This document shows positions 1 through 5,917 of a stretch of DNA of 5,933 bases, piece by piece. The position numbers and the translations under genes were made by a program. The stretch is taken from assembly GCA_002340985.1 (NCBI GenBank), contig DDNC01000023.1, forward strand, positions 102,670-108,602, in the 5' to 3' direction. This DNA is from Firmicutes bacterium UBA2530 (lineage in GTDB: Bacteria; Bacillota; Clostridia; Tissierellales; Sedimentibacteraceae). The notes beneath the pieces were generated by a model. The model made no database searches. It had not been told where the DNA came from and saw only the letters and a list, made by a program, of their open reading frames with translations. The stretch's first letter is position 1. The number at the start of each line of letters is the position of its first letter.

Positions 1-400
1 TATTATAATAGACTGCCCTCCTTCACTTGGCTTATTATCATTAAATGCGCTTACCGTTTCTAACACGGTGCTGATACCCATACAGTGTGAGTACTATTCT
101 CTTGAAGGTGTGGGGCAGCTTATAGATACGGTTAAGCTGGTGAGAAAAACATTGAACCCCAAGCTGGATATTGAAGGCGTTCTTTTGAATATGTATGACG
201 GGAGAACAAATTTATCGGCTCAGGTGGTTGAAGAAGTTAAAAAATATTTTAAAAATAAGGTATATAAAACAGTTATCCCCAGGAATGTCAGGTTAGCGGA
301 GGCTCCAAGCTTTGGTCAGCCTATAATGCTGTACGATGAAAATTCAAAGGGAAGCGAAGCATACATGAAATTATCGGAAGAACTTATTAAAAACAATTAA
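1..400 (+). CDS. parA: ParA/Soj chromosome-partitioning ATPase, C-terminal part (5' end outside window)
   Basis: The reading frame is open from base 2 to the TAA at 398-400 and gives 132 residues, about the last half of a ParA/Soj protein (family length roughly 255). The fragment opens with the Walker B-type segment IIIDCPPSLG, followed by the typical LNALT and a VLIPIQCEYYSLEGV segment. The C-terminal part contains GVLLNMYDGRTNLS and the highly conserved IPRNVRLAEAPSFGQP, as expected for soj-type ParA. The N-terminal P-loop lies upstream of the window. GTG at 68 is an internal valine, not a start, because homology continues upstream to the window edge. ParA is a cytoplasmic, DNA-binding ATPase that works with ParB in chromosome-origin segregation and, in spore formers, in regulating replication initiation. 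parB follows after 10 bases, so the two are almost certainly cotranscribed. Confidence 0.95.
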   Translation, partial: IIIDCPPSLGLLSLNALTVSNTVLIPIQCEYYSLEGVGQLIDTVKLVRKTLNPKLDIEGVLLNMYDGRTNLSAQVVEEVKKYFKNKVYKTVIPRNVRLAEAPSFGQPIMLYDENSKGSEAYMKLSEELIKNN

Positions 401-405
401 GGAGG
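399..405 (+). promoter_or_regulatory. Ribosome binding site of parB
   Basis: AAGGAGG lies 5 bases before the ATG at 411. Its first two bases are the last two of the parA stop codon, so parB translation is closely linked to the end of parA. Confidence 0.85.
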
Positions 406-410
406 TCGCA

Positions 411-1256
411 ATGGCAATAAAAAGAAAAGCCTTGGGCAAGGGTTTGTCGGCATTGATACCGGAGGACCTGGAGAAAGAAGACATACAGAGAATAGAAGAA
501 ATAGATACAAACTTAATATGTCCAAATCCTAATCAGCCACGTAAAATATTTGAGCAGGATAAGCTTGAAGAGCTTACGGAATCTATAAAAAAATATGGCG
601 TAATACAGCCTATAATTGTACGAAAAGATGCAGATTTCTATACCATTATTGCAGGTGAGAGAAGATGGAGAGCATGCAAAAACGCAAATATTAAAAGCAT
701 GCCTTGCATTGTAAGAGACATCGAAAATAAAAATGCTTCCGAAATAGCCTTAATTGAAAACATTCAGAGAGAAGACTTAAATCCAATAGATGAAGCCACA
801 GCATACGAATTTATAATGGACAGATATGGTATAACACAGGAAGAGGTTTCAAACATTGTGGGCAAATCAAGGGTCTATGTTACAAATATCATGAGACTTT
901 CAAATCTCGATTCTTATGTAAAGAAAAAAATTGTAGCAAATGAAATTTCTGCAGGCCACGGAAGAGCTATGTTGAGCTTTACTCCGGAAAAACAGATAGA
1001 AATAACAGACAGAATAATTAAAGAAGGGCTTAGCGTAAGAGATGTTGAAAAGCTTGTAAGAAACTCAAAGAAGCCCGGAAGAAGGATAATTCCTGAAAAG
1101 GATAAATATATAGCACATGTTGAAGAACTTTTAACAGAAAGATTTTCTTCAAGAGTTAATATTAAGAAAAATAAGAACAAAGGCAAAATAGAAATTGAAT
1201 ACCTAAATACTGATGATTTGAACAGAATTTTAGATTTATTAAAAATGGAAGAATAA
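411..1256 (+). CDS. parB: ParB/Spo0J chromosome-partitioning protein (parS-binding CTPase)
   Basis: The 281-residue protein is full length for the family. Visible in order are: the N-terminal ALGKGLSALIPE segment (residues 7-18), which in ParB proteins contacts ParA and carries the arginine/lysine that stimulates ParA ATPase; NPNQPRK (39-45); GVIQPIIVR (63-71); the CTP-binding GERRWRA box (82-88); ENIQRED-LNPIDEA (116-129); a helix-turn-helix at about 141-163 (ITQEEVSNIVGKSRVYV) for parS recognition; and a lysine-rich linker before a C-terminal dimerisation domain (about 230-281). From family knowledge, ParB loads on parS, slides as a CTP-dependent clamp and recruits SMC and ParA. The ATG at 411 is chosen because it has a strong ribosome site and gives the conserved N-terminus. 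No sequence resembling the parS palindrome was seen in the window. The stop codon lies inside a hairpin shared with the following intergenic region. Confidence 0.97.
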   Translation: MAIKRKALGKGLSALIPEDLEKEDIQRIEEIDTNLICPNPNQPRKIFEQDKLEELTESIKKYGVIQPIIVRKDADFYTIIAGERRWRACKNANIKSMPCIVRDIENKNASEIALIENIQREDLNPIDEATAYEFIMDRYGITQEEVSNIVGKSRVYVTNIMRLSNLDSYVKKKIVANEISAGHGRAMLSFTPEKQIEITDRIIKEGLSVRDVEKLVRNSKKPGRRIIPEKDKYIAHVEELLTERFSSRVNIKKNKNKGKIEIEYLNTDDLNRILDLLKMEE

Positions 1257-1290
1257 CCATTGTGTTAATGCAATGGCTATTCTTCCATTT
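1243..1290 (+). terminator. Long hairpin spanning the parB stop codon, probable (bidirectional) terminator
   Basis: Bases 1243-1262 pair with 1271-1290 (19 of 20 positions; the only mismatch is A1256 against C1277), leaving an 8-base loop TGTTAATG. The left arm includes the last codons and TAA of parB; the last two bases of the right arm are the first two of the downstream -35 box. On the + strand the arm ends in TTT and then GACATTG, a weak U-tract, so termination of parAB transcripts may be partial. On the - strand the same hairpin is followed by TTTTT (complement of 1241-1245), a better U-tract. Hairpin seen directly; terminator role inferred. Confidence 0.7.
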
Positions 1291-1306
1291 GACATTGTAT
1301 TAACAA
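1289..1306 (+). promoter_or_regulatory. Candidate Rex (NADH/NAD+-sensing repressor) operator over the -35 region
   Basis: The 18 bases read TTGACAT-TGTA-TTAACAA. Compared with the Rex consensus TTGTTAA-N4-TTAACAA, the right half matches 7 of 7 and the left half 4 of 7. The left-half deviations coincide with the need to keep TTGACA as the -35 hexamer. Rex represses NADH-consuming and fermentation genes, including hydrogenases, in several Clostridia and relatives, so an NAD(H)-linked hydrogenase is a plausible target. In AT-rich DNA a half-site can arise by chance, so this remains a candidate. Confidence 0.4.
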
Positions 1307-1317
1307 AGTAATATAAT
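1289..1317 (+). promoter_or_regulatory. Consensus sigma-A promoter of the hyd operon
   Basis: TTGACA at 1289-1294 and TATAAT at 1312-1317 are both exact housekeeping consensus hexamers, separated by the ideal 17 bases. The expected transcription start is near A1324, giving a leader of about 31 bases before the hydC start at 1355. It is the only promoter seen between parB and hydA, so the four hyd genes are read as one operon. A promoter this strong fits a highly expressed fermentation enzyme. The start site is inferred, not shown. Confidence 0.9.
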
Positions 1318-1340
1318 GTGGTTAAATAATAAAGGTTGCA

Positions 1341-1346
1341 GGGAGG
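1341..1346 (+). promoter_or_regulatory. Ribosome binding site that sets the hydC start at TTG 1355
   Basis: GGGAGG lies 8 bases before TTG at 1355, the only in-frame start codon at suitable spacing. The upstream ATG at 1316 is inside the -10 hexamer and ahead of the expected transcript start, so it cannot be used by this promoter. Confidence 0.8.
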
Positions 1347-1354
1347 TTATTAAT

Positions 1355-1843
1355 TTGATTAAGGGACTTGATGTAAAGGCTAACGAAAAGCAGTTTGCTG
1401 TTCTCAAGGAGTATATCAGCTCCATAAGAGGTGCACAAGGAATTCTAATGCAAACGCTTCACGAGGCTCAGGATATTTTTGGATATCTGCCTATTGAAGT
1501 GCAGAAATTCATAGCTGATGAGCTTGATGTCCCGTTAGCTGAGGTTTATGGAGTTGCAACATTTTACACTCAATTTTCAATTGAGCCCAAGGGCAAGCAT
1601 AAAATAGGCGTATGCTTAGGAACGGCATGCTATGTAAAGGGTTCTCAGCAGGTTCTCGACAGACTGTCAAAGGAGCTGAATGTAAAGGTTGGAGGAACTA
1701 CTGCGGACAATTTATTCACTCTTGAAGCCACAAGGTGTCTTGGCTGCTGCGGATTAGCTCCGGTAATGATGATTGACGGCGATGTGTACGGAAAGCTTGA
1801 GCCGAAGAAGATACCCGAAATATTGGCTGAGTATAAAAAATAG
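1355..1843 (+). CDS. hydC: HydC, NuoE-like [2Fe-2S] subunit of NAD(H)-linked [FeFe] hydrogenase
   Basis: Starting at TTG 1355, the product has 162 residues, a normal length for NuoE/HydC. An N-terminal helical region (about 1-75) contains the family segments LHEAQDIFGYLP and EVYGVATFYTQF. The C-terminal thioredoxin-like ferredoxin domain carries the four [2Fe-2S] ligands C87-x4-C92 (VCLGTACYVKGS) and C128-x3-C132 (RCLGCCG), with 35 residues between the pairs, exactly the NuoE pattern. In the complex, HydC sits against the flavoprotein HydB and takes part in electron transfer near the NADH site, as NuoE does with NuoF in complex I. It is the first gene of the hyd operon, directly behind the consensus promoter, and its TAG stop forms part of the next gene's ribosome site. 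The TTG start may lower translation relative to the strong promoter. Confidence 0.95.
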   Translation: MIKGLDVKANEKQFAVLKEYISSIRGAQGILMQTLHEAQDIFGYLPIEVQKFIADELDVPLAEVYGVATFYTQFSIEPKGKHKIGVCLGTACYVKGSQQVLDRLSKELNVKVGGTTADNLFTLEATRCLGCCGLAPVMMIDGDVYGKLEPKKIPEILAEYKK

Positions 1844-1847
1844 GAGG
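1841..1847 (+). promoter_or_regulatory. Ribosome binding site of the small ferredoxin-like gene, overlapping the hydC stop
   Basis: TAGGAGG contains the hydC stop codon TAG and lies 6 bases before the ATG at 1854. It decides the start of the small gene over in-frame codons further upstream inside hydC and suggests coupled translation. Confidence 0.85.
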
Positions 1848-1853
1848 CATGCT

Positions 1854-2216
1854 ATGAAATCTTTGGAAGAGTTAAAAAAGCTGAGAGAAGAAGCAATCAA
1901 AAATGTCGATATGAGAAATTCCGGAAAGGACATACGTGTTGTTGTCGGCATGGCTACATGCGGCATTTCTGCGGGAGCGAGACCTGTATTAACAACATTC
2001 GTTGAAGAGGTTGCTAAAAGGAATCTGAATAACGTTCAGGTAGTTCAGACAGGATGTATAGGGATGTGTACCTATGAACCTATAGTTGAAGTATATCAGA
2101 ATGGAAGGGAAAAGGTTACCTACATTCATGTTGACCCTGAAAAGGCAAAAAAAATTGTATCTGACCATCTTGCAAATAACAATATTGTCCGTGAGTATAC
2201 AATAGGGGCTGAGTAA
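1854..2216 (+). CDS. Small thioredoxin-fold (2Fe-2S) ferredoxin-like protein of the hydrogenase operon
   Basis: From ATG 1854 the protein has 120 residues. A short charged helix (1-25, KSLEELKKLREEAIKN) precedes a single thioredoxin-like ferredoxin domain: VVGMATCGISAGAR (30-43), TGCIGMC (66-72) and an EPIVEV strand (75-80), then a C-terminal helix and IVREYTIG. It strongly resembles the N-terminal domain of HydB (for example TGCFGLC there) and the small (2Fe-2S) ferredoxin-domain proteins found between hydC and hydB in many clostridial hydrogenase operons. It has only three cysteines (C36, C68, C72); the first ligand of the usual C-x4-C pair is missing, so an all-cysteine [2Fe-2S] site is not possible within one chain. 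The position inside the operon implies a subunit or assembly role in the hydrogenase. Some tetrameric clostridial hydrogenases have a HydD subunit, but whether this is its equivalent is uncertain, so no symbol is given. Confidence 0.88.
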   Translation: MKSLEELKKLREEAIKNVDMRNSGKDIRVVVGMATCGISAGARPVLTTFVEEVAKRNLNNVQVVQTGCIGMCTYEPIVEVYQNGREKVTYIHVDPEKAKKIVSDHLANNNIVREYTIGAE

Positions 2217-2242
2217 GCAATCTTATAAATGGAGGAAAAGCG

Positions 2243-4033
2243 ATGAAAATTTTCAGATCTCATGTCTTGGTTTGCGGCGGAACCGGCTGCAGTTCTTCAA
2301 AGTCTGATTTAATCAGGCGCAGATTTGAAGAAAAAATAAATGAAGTAAGTTTGGACAACGAAGTACAGGTTGTAGCTACCGGATGCTTCGGGCTTTGTGA
2401 AGAAGGTCCCGTTGTTATAATTTATCCCGAAGGAACCTTTTATGCAAAAATGACTGTTGAGAGAGTTGACGAAATAGTTGAAGAGCATCTGCTGAAGGGG
2501 AGAATAGTAAGAAAGTACCTCTATGACGAAAGTGCAAAGAACGAGCAAATAAAGCCTCTTGGAGAGGTTGAATTTTATAAGAAGCAAAAAAGAGTTGCCC
2601 TCAGAAACTGCGGATTGATTAATCCGGAAAATATTGATGAATATATAGCCAGAGACGGATATATGGCACTCGGTAAGGTCCTGACCGAAATGACTCCAGC
2701 AGATGTAATTAAGGTGATTAAAGATTCCGGATTAAAAGGAAGAGGTGGAGCAGGTTTCTCAACGGGAATGAAGTGGGGTTTTGCCGCACCTAACGAGGCA
2801 GACCAGAAATATGTTATATGCAATGCCGATGAAGGAGACCCCGGAGCATTCATGGACAGAAGCGTGCTTGAAGGAGACCCGCATGCTGTTTTGGAGGCCA
2901 TGGCTATCGCAGGATATGCCATTGGTGCAACAAAAGGGTTTGTCTATGTGAGAGCAGAATACCCAATTGCTGTACACAGACTTAAAATTGCTATAGATCA
3001 GGCAAAGGAACTCGGACTTTTAGGAAAAAATCTTTTTAGTACAGATTTTGATTTTGATGTGGAAATAAGGCTGGGCGCCGGCGCATTCGTATGTGGAGAA
3101 GAAACTGCGCTCATGCAGTCAATAGAAGGCAAGAGAGGAATGTCGAGAAATAAACCTCCTTTCCCGGCAAACAAAGGACTGTGGGGTAAGCCTACAATAA
3201 TAAACAACGTTGAAACGCTTGCAAATGTGCCACAGATAATTCTGAACGGTCCCGAATGGTTTAAGAGCTTCGGAACTGAAAAATCACCGGGAACAAAGGT
3301 ATTTGCTTTGGGCGGAAAGATAAATAACACCGGGTTGGTTGAAGTTCCTATGGGGACAAAGCTGAGAGAAGTAATTTATGACATAGGAGGCGGATGTCCA
3401 AACGGGAAAGAGTTCAAGGCTGTACAGACAGGAGGCCCTTCCGGAGGATGCCTGACAAAAGAGCACCTTGATATTCCTATTGATTATGACAATCTGACAG
3501 CAGTTGGGTCTATGATGGGCTCCGGTGGCATGATTGTAATGGATGAAGATAACTGCATGGTTGACATAGCAAGATTTTTCCTTGATTTCACCGTTGACGA
3601 GTCATGTGGAAAATGTACGCCATGCAGAGAGGGAACAAAGCGCATGCTTGAAATCCTGGAAAAGATTACAGAGGGAAAAGGTACCATGGAAGATTTGAAC
3701 AAGCTCGAGAAGCTTGCGGCAAATATTAAGGACACATCACTCTGTGGGCTTGGTCAAACTGCTCCGAATCCTGTACTATCTACAATGAAATACTTCAGAG
3801 ATGAATATGAGGCTCATGTTAATGAAAAAAGATGCCCCGCAGGGGTTTGCCAGTCGCTGCTGAAATATATCATTACAATGGACTGCAAGGGATGCACAAG
3901 ATGTGCGAGAATTTGCCCTGTAGGAGCGATAGATGGAAAGGTTAAGGAAGTCCATGTAATTAACCAGGATAAATGTATTAAATGCGGCTCGTGTATGGAT
4001 GCATGTACGTTCCATGCAATCATTAAAAAGTAA
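2243..4033 (+). CDS. hydB: HydB, NuoF-like NADH/FMN iron-sulfur subunit of [FeFe] hydrogenase
   Basis: The protein has 596 residues and starts at ATG 2243, 7 bases after GGAGG. Domains in order: a thioredoxin-like [2Fe-2S] domain with C11-x4-C16 and C48-x3-C52; the NuoF core with the FMN/NADH-binding glycine-rich KGRGGAGFSTG (165-175), CNADEGDPGAF (193-203) and GAGAFVCGEETAL (278-290); the [4Fe-4S] site C455-x2-C458-x2-C461 (ESCGKCTPCREGT) plus C501; and a C-terminal 2[4Fe-4S] ferredoxin domain with C548/C551/C554/C558 and C578/C581/C584/C588. The last motif ends CTF rather than CP. Between core and ferredoxin domain, H525, C531 and C536 form a metal-site-like group reminiscent of the zinc site I recall from bifurcating hydrogenase structures. 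HydB oxidises or reduces NAD(H) at FMN and is the proposed bifurcation hub. The double ferredoxin tail distinguishes it from plain NuoF. Bifurcation itself cannot be read from sequence, since some close relatives are reported to be NADH-only. Confidence 0.96.
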   Translation: MKIFRSHVLVCGGTGCSSSKSDLIRRRFEEKINEVSLDNEVQVVATGCFGLCEEGPVVIIYPEGTFYAKMTVERVDEIVEEHLLKGRIVRKYLYDESAKNEQIKPLGEVEFYKKQKRVALRNCGLINPENIDEYIARDGYMALGKVLTEMTPADVIKVIKDSGLKGRGGAGFSTGMKWGFAAPNEADQKYVICNADEGDPGAFMDRSVLEGDPHAVLEAMAIAGYAIGATKGFVYVRAEYPIAVHRLKIAIDQAKELGLLGKNLFSTDFDFDVEIRLGAGAFVCGEETALMQSIEGKRGMSRNKPPFPANKGLWGKPTIINNVETLANVPQIILNGPEWFKSFGTEKSPGTKVFALGGKINNTGLVEVPMGTKLREVIYDIGGGCPNGKEFKAVQTGGPSGGCLTKEHLDIPIDYDNLTAVGSMMGSGGMIVMDEDNCMVDIARFFLDFTVDESCGKCTPCREGTKRMLEILEKITEGKGTMEDLNKLEKLAANIKDTSLCGLGQTAPNPVLSTMKYFRDEYEAHVNEKRCPAGVCQSLLKYIITMDCKGCTRCARICPVGAIDGKVKEVHVINQDKCIKCGSCMDACTFHAIIKK

Positions 4034-4034
4034 G

Positions 4035-4040
4035 AAGGAG
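4035..4040 (+). promoter_or_regulatory. Ribosome binding site that sets the hydA start at ATG 4049
   Basis: AAGGAG lies 8 bases before ATG 4049 and just behind the hydB stop. The in-frame GTG at 4040 begins on the last base of this site, so it is too close to serve as the start. Confidence 0.85.
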
Positions 4041-4048
4041 TGTTTGTT

Positions 4049-5863
4049 ATGGATAAGGTAAATGTAACTATAAATGGAATACAGGTAAATGTTCCGAAGG
4101 ATTATACTGTATTAATGGCTGCCAGAGAGGCAGGGATTGACATACCTACGCTTTGCTACCTGAAGGACATCAATGAGATAGCAGCATGCAGAGTATGTGT
4201 GGTTGAAGCTGATATAAAGGGAGTTCCCATGAGAAATCTGCCTGCGTCCTGCGTACTGCAGGTACAGGACGGAATGAATATACGCACAAATACTCCAAAG
4301 GTAAGAAATGCCGTAAGGATGAATGTGGAGCTGATACTTGCAAATCATAACAGAGAATGCCTGACATGTCTTAGAAACGGAACATGCGAGCTTCAGAAGC
4401 TGTGCGACGAACTTGGAATTGATAATATTGAATTTGAGGGAGCAAAAAGAGAAGCAAAAATAGATAATCTGTCACACTCTATCATAAGGGATACAAGCAA
4501 GTGTATACTGTGCGGACGATGTGTAACCACATGCAGGGATGTGCAGGGCATAGGAATTCTTGACTTTACAAAGAGAGGATTTAATACGGAGGTAGCTCCT
4601 GCCTTTGACTACAGCATGAAGGATGTGCCATGTGTATATTGCGGGCAATGTATTCAGGCGTGCCCTGTTGCAGCATTGCGTGAGCGCAGCTATATTGACG
4701 ATGTATGGGATGTAATTGACGATCCTGAAAAATATGTTGTTGTTCAGACGGCACCGGGCGTAAGGGCATCCTTGGGAGAAGAATTCGGTTATCCTGTAGG
4801 TACCGATGTGACCGGAAAAATGGTTGCTGCATTGAGAAGGCTTGGTTTTGACAAGGTATTTGATACTAACTTCTCTGCTGACTTAACAATTTTAGAAGAG
4901 GGAACAGAACTTTTGAGCAGGGTTACAAATGGCGGAAAGCTTCCTATGATAACTTCATGTTCACCTGGGTGGGTACGCTTTTGCGAGATAAACTACCCTG
5001 ATTTCCTTGATAATCTTTCAACATGCAAGTCTCCTCAGCAGATGTTCGGTGCAATTGTAAAATCCTACTATGCTGAAAAGGCCGGTGTGGATCCGAAGAA
5101 AATGGTATGTGTATCCGTAATGCCGTGTACATCCAAGAAGACGGAGGCAAACAGACCTGAGATGGAGGTAGACGGTATAAGAGACGTTGATTTCTCTCTG
5201 ACTACAAGGGAGCTTGGTGATATGATTAAGCAGGCGAGAATCAGCTTCAGGAATCTTCCTGATGAGCAGCCGGACAGCATCTTAGGAGAATATACAGGTG
5301 CAGGTGCAATATTCGGAGCCACAGGTGGAGTAATGGAGGCAGCGCTGAGGACAGTGGCTGACATATTGACAGGAAAAGATCTTGAAGATGTTGAATACCA
5401 AGGGGTAAGAGGTATTGAAGGAGTGAAGGAGGCATCTGTGGTTCTCCCTATTGGCGGAAAGGATACAGAGATAAAGGTTGCGGTCGCTCACGGAACAGCA
5501 AATGCAGCAAAGGTTCTTGATGCAGTTAAAGCAGGTGAAAAGAATTATCACTTCATTGAGGTAATGGCATGTCCGGGCGGATGTGTCCACGGCGGTGGTC
5601 AGTCCCATGTTTCGGCAAAGGCAAGGCTTGAGGTTAATCCGAAAACAAAAAGAGCAAATGCGCTTTATGAACTTGACAGATCGCTTCCTCAAAGGAAATC
5701 TCACAAGAATCCTGAGATAAAGAGGCTTTATGATGAATTCCTCAAGGAGCCCAACGGACATCTGTCGCACAAATTGCTTCATACTCATTATGCTAAACTA
5801 GATACCTATAAAGTTGAGCAACAGGAAGAGTTTGAAGAGCTTCTTAAGAATCTGAAGCAGTAA
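4049..5863 (+). CDS. hydA: HydA, catalytic [FeFe] hydrogenase subunit
   Basis: The product from ATG 4049 has 604 residues. N-terminal relay: plant-type [2Fe-2S] (C36, C47, C50, C68); a His-Cys3 [4Fe-4S] site, H100-x3-C104-x2-C107-x5-C113; and two [4Fe-4S] sites, C152/C155/C158/C162 and C195/C198/C201/C205. The H-cluster domain has L1 TSCSPGW (302-308), L2 MPCTSKKTE (358-366, C360) and L3 EVMACPGGCVHGGG (504-517, C508 and C512). Aligned by eye to C. pasteurianum CpI, the proton path is kept (C304, E284, E287, S324, R291), as are K363 and E366. Odd points: S305 stands where CpI has ligand C300, C312 and C326 are extra cysteines nearby, and G237 replaces S232. It makes or oxidises H2 in the cytoplasm, receiving electrons through HydB. 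It lacks the extra C-terminal [2Fe-2S] domain of Thermotoga HydA and ends shortly after LLHTHY (576-581). It is the last gene of the operon, 15 bases after hydB. Confidence 0.97.
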   Translation: MDKVNVTINGIQVNVPKDYTVLMAAREAGIDIPTLCYLKDINEIAACRVCVVEADIKGVPMRNLPASCVLQVQDGMNIRTNTPKVRNAVRMNVELILANHNRECLTCLRNGTCELQKLCDELGIDNIEFEGAKREAKIDNLSHSIIRDTSKCILCGRCVTTCRDVQGIGILDFTKRGFNTEVAPAFDYSMKDVPCVYCGQCIQACPVAALRERSYIDDVWDVIDDPEKYVVVQTAPGVRASLGEEFGYPVGTDVTGKMVAALRRLGFDKVFDTNFSADLTILEEGTELLSRVTNGGKLPMITSCSPGWVRFCEINYPDFLDNLSTCKSPQQMFGAIVKSYYAEKAGVDPKKMVCVSVMPCTSKKTEANRPEMEVDGIRDVDFSLTTRELGDMIKQARISFRNLPDEQPDSILGEYTGAGAIFGATGGVMEAALRTVADILTGKDLEDVEYQGVRGIEGVKEASVVLPIGGKDTEIKVAVAHGTANAAKVLDAVKAGEKNYHFIEVMACPGGCVHGGGQSHVSAKARLEVNPKTKRANALYELDRSLPQRKSHKNPEIKRLYDEFLKEPNGHLSHKLLHTHYAKLDTYKVEQQEEFEELLKNLKQ

Positions 5864-5872
5864 AAGTAATAG

Positions 5873-5917
5873 AAACAGCAGGTATGAGGGTAACCTGAAC
5901 CTCCGACCTGCTGTTTT
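5873..5917 (+). terminator. Rho-independent terminator of the hyd operon
   Basis: AAACAGCAGGT (5873-5883) pairs perfectly with ACCTGCTGTTT (5906-5916), an 11-pair stem. A smaller inner stem, GAGG (5886-5889) with CCTC (5900-5903), can extend it. The stem ends in TTTT (5914-5917). It begins 9 bases after the hydA stop, so the operon ends with hydA. Confidence 0.92.

Noticed and set aside
914..1186. 90-codon - strand frame inside parB with hydrophobic composition
   Set aside because: The hydrophobic runs are the complement of lysine-rich coding sequence of ParB; no ribosome site or promoter was seen.
1773..1853. Longer start (at 1773) for the small ferredoxin-like gene, overlapping hydC
   Set aside because: No ribosome site, and the added residues are out-of-frame hydC sequence; ATG 1854 follows TAGGAGG at 6 bases.
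4040..4048. GTG at 4040 as the hydA start
   Set aside because: It begins on the last base of the AAGGAG ribosome site; ATG 4049 has correct spacing.
4952..4972. TSCSPGW as a sign of a dead or pseudogene HydA
   Set aside because: The frame is intact and every other H-cluster, relay and proton-path residue is present, so a functional variant is far more likely.
5282..5788. 168-codon open frame on the - strand inside hydA
   Set aside because: It is antisense to the conserved H-cluster domain, has no recognisable domain or ribosome site, and is best explained as a shadow frame.
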